Below, in pieces: positions 1 to 8,510 of a DNA stretch of 64,000 bases; the stretch's first letter is position 1, and each line of letters starts with the position of its first letter. The DNA lies in assembly GCA_021778845.1 (NCBI GenBank), contig JAJYBU010000010.1, forward strand, positions 43,619 to 107,618. The letters run 5' to 3'. The stretch comes from Acidobacteriota bacterium (lineage in GTDB: Bacteria; Acidobacteriota; Terriglobia; Terriglobales; Acidobacteriaceae). The position numbers were made by a program, and so were the translations under genes. The notes under the pieces were generated by a model. That model saw only the letters and a program-made list of their open reading frames with translations. It had not been told where the DNA came from and searched no databases.

Positions 1-481
1 AGTTGCTGAGGTCGGCGTGCGCGATGGTGAGGCTGATGCCGTCGATGGTGATGGAGCCTTGAGGGACGACCTGGGTGGAGAGTTGCGGTGGGAGTGCGAT
101 GGTGAGACGCCAGTCAGTGGTGTCGAGGCTGGGGTGGAGCGGCAGGAGTGAGATGAGAGTGCCGGTGGCGTCGACGTGACCCTGGACGACGTGGCCGCCG
201 AGGGGAGAGCCGGCGGGAGTGGGGAGTTCGAGGTTGACGGTGGCGCCGGGGGAGAGCGACGAGAGGGTGGTGCGGGTGAAGGTCTCAGTGGCGAGATCGG
301 CGGCGAAGTGGGTGGGGTCGGCGACGGGGATGGCGGTGAGGCAGACGCCGTTGACGGCGATGCTGTCGCCGGTGTGCCAGCGGCCGGTGAGTGCGGGTGC
401 GGCGAGGGTGAGGCGCGTGGCTCCGGAGGTAGGTGTGAGCGAGATGACGGTGCCAGTGGCTTCGATGAGTCCGGTGAACAT
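1..481 (-). CDS. ribE: Riboflavin synthase alpha chain, C-terminus cut by window edge
   Basis: The enzyme dismutates two 6,7-dimethyl-8-ribityllumazine molecules into riboflavin plus a pyrimidine that is recycled. The visible 160 residues begin MFTGLIEATG, the standard start of this family, and contain the first lumazine-binding barrel followed by the start of the second copy (GGHVVQGHVDATG). Full proteins are about 200 residues, so roughly 40 C-terminal residues lie left of position 1. The ATG at 481 lies 18 bases after the ribD stop, on the same strand, so the two are probably cotranscribed. Identification is firm; the 3' end is not visible. Confidence 0.93.
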   Translation of the reverse strand, partial: MFTGLIEATGTVISLTPTSGATRLTLAAPALTGRWHTGDSIAVNGVCLTAIPVADPTHFAADLATETFTRTTLSSLSPGATVNLELPTPAGSPLGGHVVQGHVDATGTLISLLPLHPSLDTTDWRLTIALPPQLSTQVVPQGSITIDGISLTIAHADLSN

Positions 482-499
482 AGATATAGGGTACAGCGA

Positions 500-1690
500 T
501 CAGGGAGTGGAGATGTTGGCCCAGGGATCGTGGAGGTATCCGGTGATGCGGACGTCTTCGGCGTAGGGTGTGAGATCTGAGGGGAAGGGGATGCGTGTGG
601 TTTGGGTGAGGCGCTGTTGCAGCGCGTAGGGGGAGTCGAAGTTGGCGGCGAAGGGAACGGCGTCCAGGCCGAGTTCGCGCTCGGCGTAGTAGAGTACGAG
701 CTTGTCGACCAGGTTGGCGCGGAGGAGGCTACCGTTAAGTGCGCTGCCGGCTTCGATGAGGATGCTGAGAATGTTGCGTCCGGCGAGTGTTGTGAGTAAT
801 GCGTTGAGGTCGAGGTGGCCGTTGGTTGCGGGGATGCGGAGAACTTTGGCGTTGCGGGAGATGAGGGCGCGCTCGCGATCGGCGGGTGCGGTTGTGGCGT
901 CGGTGGAGCAGAGGATGAGGAGGTCGTCGGCTGCGCTGGTGAGGAGTGTGGAGTCGAGCGGCGTGCGGAGGGCGCTGTCGAGGATGATGCGCAGCAAGGG
1001 TCGGCGACGGGGGAGGCGGGTGCGGTCGGTGAGCGAGGGGTTGTCGGCGAGGATGGTGCCGATGCCGGTGAGGATGGCGTCGGAGGCGTGACGGAGGAGT
1101 TGTACGTCGGCACGCGCGGCGGCGCCGGTGAGCCAGTGGGGCGCGGCGGTGGTGCGGGTTGCGTGCGGTGGGGCTAGTTTGCCGTCGACCGAGAGCGCGG
1201 CCTTGAGGGTGATGAACGGGCGATGGTGCTGGATGAAGTGGGCGAAGGCGTCGTTGAGGCGGCGGGCTTGCTGGGCGAGAGCGGATTGGGGGTCGGCGAG
1301 TGCTACTTCGATGTTGGCATCGCGGAGTTTGGCGAGGCCCTGGCCGCTGACGAGCGGGTTGGGATCGATGGTGGCGACGACACAGCGGGCGATGCCGGCG
1401 GCGATGAGGGCATCGGAGCAGGGACCGGTGCGGCCGTGATGGGAGCAGGGTTCGAGAGTGACGTAGGCGGTGGCGCCGCGGACGTTGCGACCGAGTGCGG
1501 CGGCTTGCTTGAGTGCGGCAATCTCGGCGTGGTCGCGAGCGTCGTAGAGGTGTGCTCCCTCGCCGAGGATCGTGTCGTCACGGGTGAGGACGCAGCCAAC
1601 GGTGGGATTGGGCGAGGCGAAGGCTGCGGCATCGCGCGCGAGCGTTAGAGCACGGTTAAGGTGAAGCTCGTCCTGTGGCGTGAGTGACAT
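500..1690 (-). CDS. ribD: Bifunctional riboflavin deaminase/reductase RibD
   Basis: RibD performs the second and third steps of riboflavin synthesis: deamination of the diaminopyrimidine from GTP cyclohydrolase II, then NADPH-dependent reduction of the ribose. The protein is 396 residues, slightly longer than the usual 360-380. The N-terminal cytidine-deaminase-like domain carries the zinc motif HAE at residues 54-56 and PCSHHGRTGPC at 81-91. The reductase domain (from about residue 155) includes a TLKAALSVDGKLA segment. It lies between ftsY and ribE on the same strand. I found no FMN riboswitch in the 89 bases upstream, so FMN control, if any, lies elsewhere. Confidence 0.95.
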   Translation of the reverse strand: MSLTPQDELHLNRALTLARDAAAFASPNPTVGCVLTRDDTILGEGAHLYDARDHAEIAALKQAAALGRNVRGATAYVTLEPCSHHGRTGPCSDALIAAGIARCVVATIDPNPLVSGQGLAKLRDANIEVALADPQSALAQQARRLNDAFAHFIQHHRPFITLKAALSVDGKLAPPHATRTTAAPHWLTGAAARADVQLLRHASDAILTGIGTILADNPSLTDRTRLPRRRPLLRIILDSALRTPLDSTLLTSAADDLLILCSTDATTAPADRERALISRNAKVLRIPATNGHLDLNALLTTLAGRNILSILIEAGSALNGSLLRANLVDKLVLYYAERELGLDAVPFAANFDSPYALQQRLTQTTRIPFPSDLTPYAEDVRITGYLHDPWANISTP

Positions 1691-1779
1691 GCAGAGTTCA
1701 GGATAGCCGGTGTTCCTCTATCGCACCCAGGCGTGATGAAGTCACGCATGAGTGGGCATCCGAATTTCGCGGTGGCGCG

Positions 1780-2754
1780 CTAGTCGAGGAGAGAGTCGAC
1801 GAAGGCTGCGGGGTCGAAGGGGAGGATGTCTTCGAGCTTCTCGCCGACGCCGGCGAAGCGAACGGGCAGGCCGAGCTCGTGGGCGATGGCGACGACGATG
1901 CCGCCCCTGGCGCTGCCGTCGAGCTTGGTGAGGACGATGCCGGTGACGTGGGCGGCTTCGGTGAAGAGCCGCGCCTGCTGCAGTCCGTTTTGGCCGGTGG
2001 TGGCGTCGATGACGAGGAGAGTTTGATGCGGTGCGCCAGGGACGAGGCGCTCGGCGGTGCGGCGCATCTTGTCGAGCTCCTTCATGAGGTCTGTCTTGGT
2101 GTGGAGGCGGCCAGCGGTGTCGACCAGCAGAACTCCGATGGAGCGGGCTTTGGCGGCGGTAAGGGCGTCGAAGAGCGCAGCGGAGGGGTCGCCGCCCTGA
2201 CGGGTCCTGATCAGATCGACGTTGGAGCGTTGAGCCCAGACTTCAAGTTGCTCGATGGCGGCGGCGCGGAAGGTGTCGGCTGCGCAGAGCAGGACGGTCC
2301 TGCCTTCACGGCGATAGAGTGCGGCGAGCTTGCCGCTGGTGGTGGTCTTTCCAGTGCCATTGACGCCGACCATCATGATGACTTCGGGTGGAGCCGTTGG
2401 ATGGGCGACAGGCGTGTCTACTGAATGCAAGATGCGGAGGATTTCGGCTTTGAGGAGGGACTTGAGTTGGGAGCCGTCGGAGATACCGTGGCGGAGGGCT
2501 CGGTCGCGCAGGTTGGTGATGATCTCGTTGGTAGTGGTGGAGCCTATGTCGCATGCGAGGAGAGCGAGCTCCAGGTCGTCGAGCGAGGCGACGTCGACCT
2601 CGCGGGTGAGCGCGACGACGGACGCGAGGGAATTGGAGAGCGATTCGCGGGTGCGGGTGACCGCCTGCTTCATGCGGTCGAAGAGGCCGCGCGGTTGCTG
2701 GGGTTCGAGGTCGGGGGCTGGGGTGTCGCGCTTGCCGAAGATTGAAAAGGCCAT
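1780..2754 (-). CDS. ftsY: Signal recognition particle receptor FtsY
   Basis: FtsY is the membrane-associated SRP receptor GTPase that docks Ffh-ribosome complexes at the translocon. The 324-residue protein has an N-terminal helical domain (about 20-115), then the NG GTPase core with the P-loop GVNGTGKT at 130-137, a DTAGRLHTK motif around residue 210 and [10 protein letters not shown] near 275. It lacks the long acidic A domain of the E. coli protein, as do many bacterial FtsY proteins. The SRP RNA gene is also in this window (near 17.3 kb). It follows gpsA by 27 bases and precedes ribD by 89 bases, in one minus-strand run. Confidence 0.96.
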   Translation of the reverse strand: MAFSIFGKRDTPAPDLEPQQPRGLFDRMKQAVTRTRESLSNSLASVVALTREVDVASLDDLELALLACDIGSTTTNEIITNLRDRALRHGISDGSQLKSLLKAEILRILHSVDTPVAHPTAPPEVIMMVGVNGTGKTTTSGKLAALYRREGRTVLLCAADTFRAAAIEQLEVWAQRSNVDLIRTRQGGDPSAALFDALTAAKARSIGVLLVDTAGRLHTKTDLMKELDKMRRTAERLVPGAPHQTLLVIDATTGQNGLQQARLFTEAAHVTGIVLTKLDGSARGGIVVAIAHELGLPVRFAGVGEKLEDILPFDPAAFVDSLLD

Positions 2755-2781
2755 CGCGTTCTAGTTTAGCGGAGCGCGGGA

Positions 2782-3777
2782 TTACTCGGTGCGGCCGGGA
2801 CGGGACATGAGGTCGCGGATGGCGTCGAGTGGGGGCTTTTGCTGGTGAAGGATGGCGGCCATCTGCTCGGTGATGGGCATCTCTACGCCGTAGCGGCGGG
2901 CGAGGCCGAGGGCCGCGGTGGTGGTGAGGACACCTTCGGCCACCTTGCCGTTGAGACCGGCGATGATGGCGTCGAGCTTGCGGCCCTTACCGAGTTCGAC
3001 GCCGACGGTGCGGTTGCGCGAGAGGCCGCCGGTGCAGGTGAGGACGAGGTCGCCGATGCCGGAGAGTCCGGACATGGTCTCGCGGCGGCCACCGCAGGCC
3101 ATGGTGAGACGCGTAATCTCGGCGATGCCGCGGGTGATGAGAGCGGCCGTGGCGTTGTTGCCGAGTTCAAGGCCGGTGACGACGCCGGCGGCGAGGGCGA
3201 TGACGTTCTTGAGCGCGCCGCCGAGTTCGGTGCCGATGACGTCTTCGTTGCGGTAGGCGCGAAGGGAGGCGGAGCTGAAGTCGTCTTGCAGCGACTTGCC
3301 GAGGGCGGGGTCGTCGATGGCCAGAGTGATGGCGGTGGGCATGGCGGCGGCGACCTCCTGTGCGAAGGATGGACCGCCGAGCGTGCCGATGGGGTTGGAG
3401 GGAGCGTACTCGAAGATGATCTGCGACATGCGCAGGAAGGTCTTCTCCTCGATGCCTTTGCTGGCCGAGAGCAGGATCTGCCGCGGGTTGAGCATGGGGG
3501 CGATCTGCTGCATGATCGAGCGCAGGGCCTGAGAGGGCGTGACGCAGAGGATGATGTCCGCGCCGGCGATGGCGTGGCTGAGATTGTGCGTGATCTGGAC
3601 GTCGGCGGGAAGGATGAAGCCGGGAAGATAGCGGGTGTTCTCGCCAGTGTCGGCGAGCTGGCGGGCGTGGTCGGGCGAGTGGGCCCAGAGACTGAGTCTG
3701 TGACCGTTGCGACTGGCGAGAGAGACGGTGAGCGCGGTTCCCCAGGCTCCTGCACCGATGACGGCGATACGGCTCAT
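2782..3777 (-). CDS. gpsA: Glycerol-3-phosphate dehydrogenase [NAD(P)+]
   Basis: GpsA reduces dihydroxyacetone phosphate to sn-glycerol 3-phosphate, the acceptor used by the neighbouring acyltransferase PlsY. The frame stays open to 4116, but the real start is the ATG at 3777. There the protein begins MSRIAVIGAGAWGTAL with the Rossmann GxGxxG motif right at the N-terminus, giving 331 residues, normal for the family. The segment ASKGIEEKTF and the later ELGGALKNVIALAAG match GpsA, the latter containing the catalytic Lys. The start overlaps the plsY stop in an ATGA, which indicates translational coupling of two consecutive steps of phospholipid synthesis. Confidence 0.96.
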   Translation of the reverse strand: MSRIAVIGAGAWGTALTVSLASRNGHRLSLWAHSPDHARQLADTGENTRYLPGFILPADVQITHNLSHAIAGADIILCVTPSQALRSIMQQIAPMLNPRQILLSASKGIEEKTFLRMSQIIFEYAPSNPIGTLGGPSFAQEVAAAMPTAITLAIDDPALGKSLQDDFSSASLRAYRNEDVIGTELGGALKNVIALAAGVVTGLELGNNATAALITRGIAEITRLTMACGGRRETMSGLSGIGDLVLTCTGGLSRNRTVGVELGKGRKLDAIIAGLNGKVAEGVLTTTAALGLARRYGVEMPITEQMAAILHQQKPPLDAIRDLMSRPGRTE

Positions 3778-4421
3778 GCGGCCCCCTTCATGTGGTTCGA
3801 TGTGTTGTTCTTGTTGGTGCCGAAGCGGCTTTCGGTGCCATGCAGCAGGCGCACAATGTTGGCGTGGTGCTTGAGGATGCTGAGCAGTGAGATGAAGCTT
3901 AGGCCAGCCAGCAGTGCGGTGGAACGGTGAGGGACCAGCAACAGGGCGAAGATCGGGATGGAGACGGCGGCGAGGACCGAGCCTAGAGAGACCAGGCGCG
4001 TAGTCGCAACGATGAGAGCAAAGATGCCGACGGCGGCGAGTGCAACCAGTGGCACCAGAGCGAGGAAGACCCCCAGCGCGGTTGCGATACCTTTGCCACC
4101 GCGAAAGTGCAGCCACACGGGAAAGACGTGGCCGAGAACGGCAGCGACGGCAGCGGCGACGGCCAGGGTCGAGGGACCGTGGCCGGTGGCGGGCGCAAGA
4201 TGTGCGGCGATAAGGACGGCTACATAACCTTTGAGGGCGTCGAAGAGCAGGGTGAGGAGACCGAGGCCGCTGCCGCCAGCGCGCGCGACGTTGGTTGCGC
4301 CGATGTTGCCACTGCCGGTCTCGCGGACGTCTTCCTTGCGGAAGATGCGGACGAGCAGATAGCCGAACGGAATCGATCCGAGGAGATAGGCCAGTGCCAG
4401 AGTGAGTAGCCAGAGAGTCAT
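3774..4421 (-). CDS. plsY: Acyl-phosphate:glycerol-3-phosphate acyltransferase PlsY
   Basis: PlsY is an integral membrane enzyme transferring an acyl chain from acyl phosphate to the sn-1 position of glycerol 3-phosphate. The 215-residue sequence shows the three conserved loops: GSIPFGYLL near the N-terminus, GSGNIGATNVAR about residues 37-48, and HFRGGKGIATALG about 104-116. These are separated by hydrophobic helices. The C-terminal tail after the last helix is polar. It shares an ATGA overlap with gpsA downstream and lies 30 bases after cinA. Confidence 0.96.
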   Translation of the reverse strand: MTLWLLTLALAYLLGSIPFGYLLVRIFRKEDVRETGSGNIGATNVARAGGSGLGLLTLLFDALKGYVAVLIAAHLAPATGHGPSTLAVAAAVAAVLGHVFPVWLHFRGGKGIATALGVFLALVPLVALAAVGIFALIVATTRLVSLGSVLAAVSIPIFALLLVPHRSTALLAGLSFISLLSILKHHANIVRLLHGTESRFGTNKNNTSNHMKGAA

Positions 4422-4451
4422 AAGGTTCGTTGTTGAGTTTAGCAGTGAGAG

Positions 4452-5705
4452 TTACTGGAGGTAACGACGAAGCAATTCGAGGGCGTGCTGCGTGGCCCAG
4501 AGGCGGATGCGGTCGCGGTCGCCGGTGAGGTGGAGTTCCTTGACCTGGGTGTCTTCACCGTCGGTGAGGGCGATGTAGACGAGGCCGACGGGCTTGGAGG
4601 CGTCGGGGCCGCGGGGGGCGGTGGGGCCGGCGCTGCCAGTGATGCTGAGGGCGAGAGAGCTGCCGGTGCGGCGGCGGATGCCCTCGGCGAGGGCGCGGGC
4701 TACGGCATCGGAGACGGCGCCGTGCTCGTCGATGAGGTAGCAGGGTACGTCGGCGAGCGCAGTCTTGCTGCGGTCGGAGTAGGCAATGGCTCCGCCGAGG
4801 AAGACGCGGGAGCTGTTGGGGACGGCGGTGAGACGCTCGCCCAGCCAGCCGCCGGTGCAGCTCTCGGCGATGGCGAGGGTGCGGTGGCGAACGCCGAGCA
4901 TGAGGAGGACGACTTCCTCGAGGGACTCTCCGTTGAGGGAGAAGATGTCGTCGCCCATCTCGCGGGCTACGGCGTCAGCGACAGCTTCGACGCGGGCTTC
5001 GGCTTCGGCGATGGTGGGCTTGACGCAGAGGAAGTGGAGCTGGATCTCGGCGTGACCGGCGAGGATGGTGGTCTCGACGTCGGGGAACTGCTGGTAGATG
5101 GGCGCGGTGCGGGCGTCTACCTGGCTCTCGGGGATAAGGGCCATGCGCAGCATGCGGCGGGCGAGATGGTTCTGCGGGAGTGCGGCGGCCAGGCGCGGCT
5201 TGCACTCGGTGTCAAAGATGGGCTTGAGTTCGCGGGGCGGTCCGGGAAGCAGGGCTACGAGCTTGCGGTGTCCGTTGAAGGCGAGGTCGAGCCATTGGCC
5301 GGGGGCGCTGCCGTTGGGGTTGGGCAGGATGGTGGCGCCGGCGATTACGTCGGCCTGGCGGGCGTTGTTGGGTGGCATCGGCATGTTGCGGGCGGAGAAG
5401 CGCTGGAGGAGGGCCTGGAGGAGGGCTTCGCTGCGCTGGAGCGGGAGTTTGAGGGCCTGGGCGCAGCACTCGCGGGTGAGGTCGTCAGCGGTTGGGCCGA
5501 GGCCGCCGGAGAGAAGGACGATGTCGGCGCGGGAGAGCGCGATGAGGATGGCCGAGACGAGGTGGTCGCGGTTGTCGCCGACGATGGTCTTGAAGGCGAC
5601 GGTGACGCCGAGGTCGTTGAGGCCGGCGGTGAGGTAGAGGGAGTTGGTGTCCTGACGGTGAGGCGTCAGCATCTCGGAACCGACGGCGATGATCTCGGCT
5701 AGCAT
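4452..5705 (-). CDS. cinA: CinA family protein (NMN amidohydrolase/MoaB-like domain)
   Basis: The 417-residue protein has the two-domain CinA layout. An N-terminal molybdopterin-binding-like domain (EIIAVGSEML at the start, SGGLGPTADDLTR around residue 65-77) precedes a C-terminal domain with the AESCTGGWLGERLT motif near residue 280 and the SITGSAGP loop. In characterised relatives the C-terminal domain deamidates nicotinamide mononucleotide in pyridine nucleotide salvage and the N-terminal domain has ADP-ribose pyrophosphatase activity. It is the first gene of the minus-strand run cinA-plsY-gpsA-ftsY-ribD-ribE, so its upstream region (5706-5856) likely holds the operon promoter. Confidence 0.93.
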   Translation of the reverse strand: MLAEIIAVGSEMLTPHRQDTNSLYLTAGLNDLGVTVAFKTIVGDNRDHLVSAILIALSRADIVLLSGGLGPTADDLTRECCAQALKLPLQRSEALLQALLQRFSARNMPMPPNNARQADVIAGATILPNPNGSAPGQWLDLAFNGHRKLVALLPGPPRELKPIFDTECKPRLAAALPQNHLARRMLRMALIPESQVDARTAPIYQQFPDVETTILAGHAEIQLHFLCVKPTIAEAEARVEAVADAVAREMGDDIFSLNGESLEEVVLLMLGVRHRTLAIAESCTGGWLGERLTAVPNSSRVFLGGAIAYSDRSKTALADVPCYLIDEHGAVSDAVARALAEGIRRRTGSSLALSITGSAGPTAPRGPDASKPVGLVYIALTDGEDTQVKELHLTGDRDRIRLWATQHALELLRRYLQ

Positions 5706-5807
5706 AGGTGGTTCGATGGTAGCGCGAGCGGATGTTAATTCGCGTAATTAACGCGGTTGTGTGCGGCTAGAACCGATTGTCCTCAGGTGTAGTCGCCGGT
5801 TCAAGAA

Positions 5808-5840
5808 GCAGATTCCTCCGCTTCGCTGCGGAATGACAAC
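5808..5840. repeat. Dispersed intergenic palindrome, copy 1
   Basis: A short GC-rich palindromic segment with TTCCTCCGC and GCGGAATGACA arms around a TTCGCT centre, between cinA and the J-domain gene. Near-identical or related copies occur at 7096-7133, 21749-21785, 24347-24378 and 24416-24450, with an inverted relative near 62322-62354. All are intergenic, consistent with a REP-like family. Function unknown. Confidence 0.7.
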
Positions 5841-5856
5841 CATCAAAATGATTGCA

Positions 5857-6696
5857 CTAGACCTCAAAACGAACGGCTCTATTGACCGCTGAAGGCTCGG
5901 CTAATTCGGCGGTGAGCAGAGGGGCGGGATTGAAGGCGGGCTGCTTGCGGCGGATGCGGGCGAGGTCGAGCTCGTAGCGGCGCATGGCGATGCCGATGCT
6001 GCCTTTGACGCGGGCGGCGAGTTCGGCGAGGAGGTCGCGGCCGTGGGTTGCGGCGTGGGCGGTGCGGTTGCGGAGGTCGGCCATCTCGGAGTGGGCGAGG
6101 GCTTCGATCTCGGTGGCGAGGGCGAGGAGATGCTGCTCGGATTGGTCGATCTGGTGGGTGATGCGCTGGAGTTGGGCGGCGAGGGTGAGGTCGTCGCCGG
6201 AGTCGGTGGCGGGGTCGTAGCCGTTGAGCATGCGGTGGAGCATGGCGGCGTCGTCGCGGAGGAAGGCGGCGTTGGCCTGGGCCATGAGATGGGTGCGGTG
6301 ACGCTCGTCGTGGGCGCTGCGGGCGCGGTCGGGGTGGATGCGCTTGGCGACGGCGCGGAAGAGGGCTTTGAGATCGAGGGCTGCGGGGTCGGGTTGCTGA
6401 GGCTCGGGTTCTGGCTCGGGTTCGGGGGCGAGGGTCTGGGGCTGAGATGGAGTTGGGTTGTGGAGTTCGGCGATGCGGTCTTCCCACTCGTCGAGCTGGA
6501 TGTAGAGGACGCCGACCTGGCGGATGTAGCGGCCTTCGAAGCTGTTGAGTTGGGCGCGGAGATGGTCCAGTTCGGCTTCGCGGACGGCCAGCGCTGCGCG
6601 GAGAATGGCTAGTTCGGCTCGGCGGCGGAGAAGCTCGGCTTCTTCCGGCCTGGGCTGGCGGAAGATCGCGACGGGCTGGTGGCGCGGTGCTGGCAT
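5857..6696 (-). CDS. J-domain-like protein with N-terminal coiled coil
   Basis: The 279-residue protein has a charged heptad-like helix at about residues 15-80, then a Pro-Glu rich linker (PEPEPEPEPQQPDP, about 91-104). A DnaJ-like segment follows (LKALFRAVAKRIHPDRARS) with the HPD tripeptide at 121-123 and a following helix rich in Ala and His. The C-terminal third is predicted helical. The HPD motif implies stimulation of a DnaK-type ATPase, but there is no Gly/Phe region or zinc domain, so it is not a classical DnaJ. Substrate unknown. The ATG at 6696 gives MPAPRHQP; a second long frame over the same DNA is its GC-driven shadow. Confidence 0.75.
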   Translation of the reverse strand: MPAPRHQPVAIFRQPRPEEAELLRRRAELAILRAALAVREAELDHLRAQLNSFEGRYIRQVGVLYIQLDEWEDRIAELHNPTPSQPQTLAPEPEPEPEPQQPDPAALDLKALFRAVAKRIHPDRARSAHDERHRTHLMAQANAAFLRDDAAMLHRMLNGYDPATDSGDDLTLAAQLQRITHQIDQSEQHLLALATEIEALAHSEMADLRNRTAHAATHGRDLLAELAARVKGSIGIAMRRYELDLARIRRKQPAFNPAPLLTAELAEPSAVNRAVRFEV

Positions 6697-6736
6697 GGGT
6701 TGATTTCATGATAGGGCAGATGGGATGGCCGCCCGT

Positions 6737-6763
6737 GTACCCCCCCCCTCCCCCCCGGGGTAC
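6737..6763. repeat. C-tract palindrome GTACCCC...GGGGTAC
   Basis: Nine Cs (6740-6748), a T, and seven Cs (6750-6756), then GGGG. The outer bases GTACCCC (6737-6743) and GGGGTAC (6757-6763) are inverted repeats. It lies in the roughly 640-base gene-poor stretch between the J-domain gene and the lipoprotein gene. The homopolymer length may vary between clones or be a sequencing weak point. Confidence 0.6.
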
Positions 6764-6847
6764 TTTTGCGTCTAAAGTCTTCGATTCAGGGGAGTTTGCG
6801 GAGGACTTATGGCAGTCTGTCTGCGGGATTTCTGGATAATGCTGGTG

Positions 6848-6876
6848 CCCGGGCAGGCAAAGAACGCCTGCCCGGG
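6848..6876. repeat. Perfect 11-bp hairpin, REP-like
   Basis: The arms CCCGGGCAGGC (6848-6858) and GCCTGCCCGGG (6866-6876) are perfectly complementary around a 7-base loop. No T-run follows on either strand, so it is not a good intrinsic terminator. Apart from this, the C tract and the palindrome at 7096, I see nothing certain in 6764-7323; short open frames there lack convincing starts or domain content. Confidence 0.65.
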
Positions 6877-7095
6877 GCTCCGTCGTCGGTCCTGGTTGGT
6901 GTGGGAGGGGCTAATTAAATTGTACCGAGTGGGAGGGGTAACTATGCCAAGCGTGTTGAATAGAAATCGCCTGTGTTTATGGGGGGCTTGTGCTGGCTTG
7001 GGGGTTGTGGGGGGTTGACATGCGGTTTTTGGGCTGTTTTTTGAGGAAATTATTTTTGAGCGGGGCTTGTTCGGTGGGCGCGCGCTTCACGCGCG

Positions 7096-7165
7096 AGAAG
7101 CAGGTTCCTCGCTGCGCTCGGAATGACAGACAGAAGGGCAAGAGCAAGAGCAAGACAACGGCTAG
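7096..7165. repeat. Dispersed palindrome, copy 2, with GCAAGA repeats
   Basis: The segment 7096-7133 is a diverged copy of the TTCCTC...GGAATGACA palindrome. It is followed from about 7136 by degenerate hexamer repeats of the GGCAAG/AGCAAG type. The same pairing of palindrome and GCAA-type hexamers is seen at 24.3-24.5 kb and at 21.7 kb, which suggests the two spread or evolve together. Confidence 0.6.
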
Positions 7166-7335
7166 GACAACGGCAGGAGCAGATCCTGCCAGGGCGGGGA
7201 GGGACGTGCGTGAATTTCCTGCGGGGGCGCGAAACCTTTGGCTGCAAAACGCGTCTCGTGAAGCATGGGACACTTGCGGCCAATATTTATGGGATACTTG
7301 CTCCCGATGGATTAGTTGAACGTATGGAGGGTGCC

Positions 7336-8496
7336 ATGCTGCAGAGGATCGCTTTCCGTTGGTTTCCGAGGGTTGCGCGGGTCGCGCCGAAAACAATGCT
7401 GCGGGGCTGTGTTGCACTGGTCGGGCTGGCTGCGCTGGGCGCGATGGTGGGTTGCTATACCGATTACAGCGGTGCGTCTTTTGTTGGGCCGGGGCAGCAG
7501 CAGAATAATGCGCTGTGGGTGGCGAATGGGAGCAATGTGGTGGAGTTTCTGCCCTCGCAGTTGCAGAACGGAGTGAGTGCGCCGGTGCCGCACCTGATGC
7601 TGAACTCGGCTGCGTTTGGAGCGCCGCAGGGGGTGGTGTTCGATCAGAATGGCGATCTGTGGGTGATTGATGGCGGGACCGTGGCGACGGGGGGAAAGGT
7701 AGCTCCGGCGCTGTTTGAATTTACGCCGACACAACTGGCGAAGCTGGGGACGGTGAATAATCCAACGCCTGCGGTTACGATCGAGTCCAGCAGCTTCAAG
7801 TTTCCGCAGCAGGCTGCGTTTGATCTGCGGGGAAACCTGTGGGTGACCGACAACGGAAGCAACGCGATCTATGTGTTCACGGTGGCGCAACAGGCGGCGA
7901 CGGCGATGAGTGCGACGCCAGCGGTGAAGGTGACCTCGGCACCTGCGTTCAATGGGCCGCTGGGGATTGCGTTTGACTATAGCGGCAACCTGTATGTTGC
8001 GAATAATGGGACGACGACGATCTTTGGATTCAAGGCGAGGACGCTGCCGACGGTGGGTAATGCATCGAGCGGGACGTCGAACCTGGTGCCGAGTGTGACG
8101 CTGAGCGATGATGGCTCGGGGTCGGTACAGGGACCGTGGGGACTGGCGTTCGATTCGTATGGCGACCTGTGGTCGACCAATTCGAATGCGCCAAATACGG
8201 TGGTGGGATATAGTCCCGCGCAGTTGGCGATGGGTGGAGCGTTGACGCCGTCGTTGACGTTTACGAGCGTGGCGGTGAGCGGAAACCAGACGCTGGTTGC
8301 GCCGAATGGGATTGCGTTCGATATGTATGGCGATGTGGTGGTGGATAGTTCGGCAGCACCGTTCGGGCTGGCGGGCTATGGGACGGAGCAACAGGTTACG
8401 ACGAATACGAGTGGACCGGTTCCGGATGTGTTTCTGGTGGGGAGTGCGACGAAGCTGAATGCGCCGGCGGGGATTACGTTCGGGCCTTCGTTCTAG
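7336..8496 (+). CDS. Secreted/lipoprotein NHL-type beta-propeller protein
   Basis: The 386-residue protein (from the ATG at 7336, which has GGAGG five bases upstream) begins with basic residues and a hydrophobic stretch ending in LGAMVGC, a plausible lipobox. After a short linker there are repeated blades of the type PQGVVFDQNGDLWVIDGG, QAAFDLRGNLWVTDNGS, LGIAFDYSGNLYVANNG and WGLAFDSYGDLWSTNSN, spaced about 45-60 residues apart. This is the signature of NHL or SMP-30-like propellers. Such proteins usually bind sugars, peptides or partners outside the membrane; the ligand cannot be read from sequence. An in-frame upstream ATG at 7324 is possible but worse placed. Confidence 0.8.
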   Translation: MLQRIAFRWFPRVARVAPKTMLRGCVALVGLAALGAMVGCYTDYSGASFVGPGQQQNNALWVANGSNVVEFLPSQLQNGVSAPVPHLMLNSAAFGAPQGVVFDQNGDLWVIDGGTVATGGKVAPALFEFTPTQLAKLGTVNNPTPAVTIESSSFKFPQQAAFDLRGNLWVTDNGSNAIYVFTVAQQAATAMSATPAVKVTSAPAFNGPLGIAFDYSGNLYVANNGTTTIFGFKARTLPTVGNASSGTSNLVPSVTLSDDGSGSVQGPWGLAFDSYGDLWSTNSNAPNTVVGYSPAQLAMGGALTPSLTFTSVAVSGNQTLVAPNGIAFDMYGDVVVDSSAAPFGLAGYGTEQQVTTNTSGPVPDVFLVGSATKLNAPAGITFGPSF

Positions 8497-8510
8497 CGGA
8501 GGGAAGGCGG

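Noticed and set aside
1691..1779. FMN riboswitch before ribD
   Set aside because: The gap is too short (89 bases) and lacks the conserved multi-helix core; only a small GCGTGA/TCACGC hairpin is present.
3778..4116. N-terminal extension of gpsA
   Set aside because: It overlaps plsY on the same strand and lies before the conserved GAGAWGT start; ATG 3777 with the ATGA overlap fits better.
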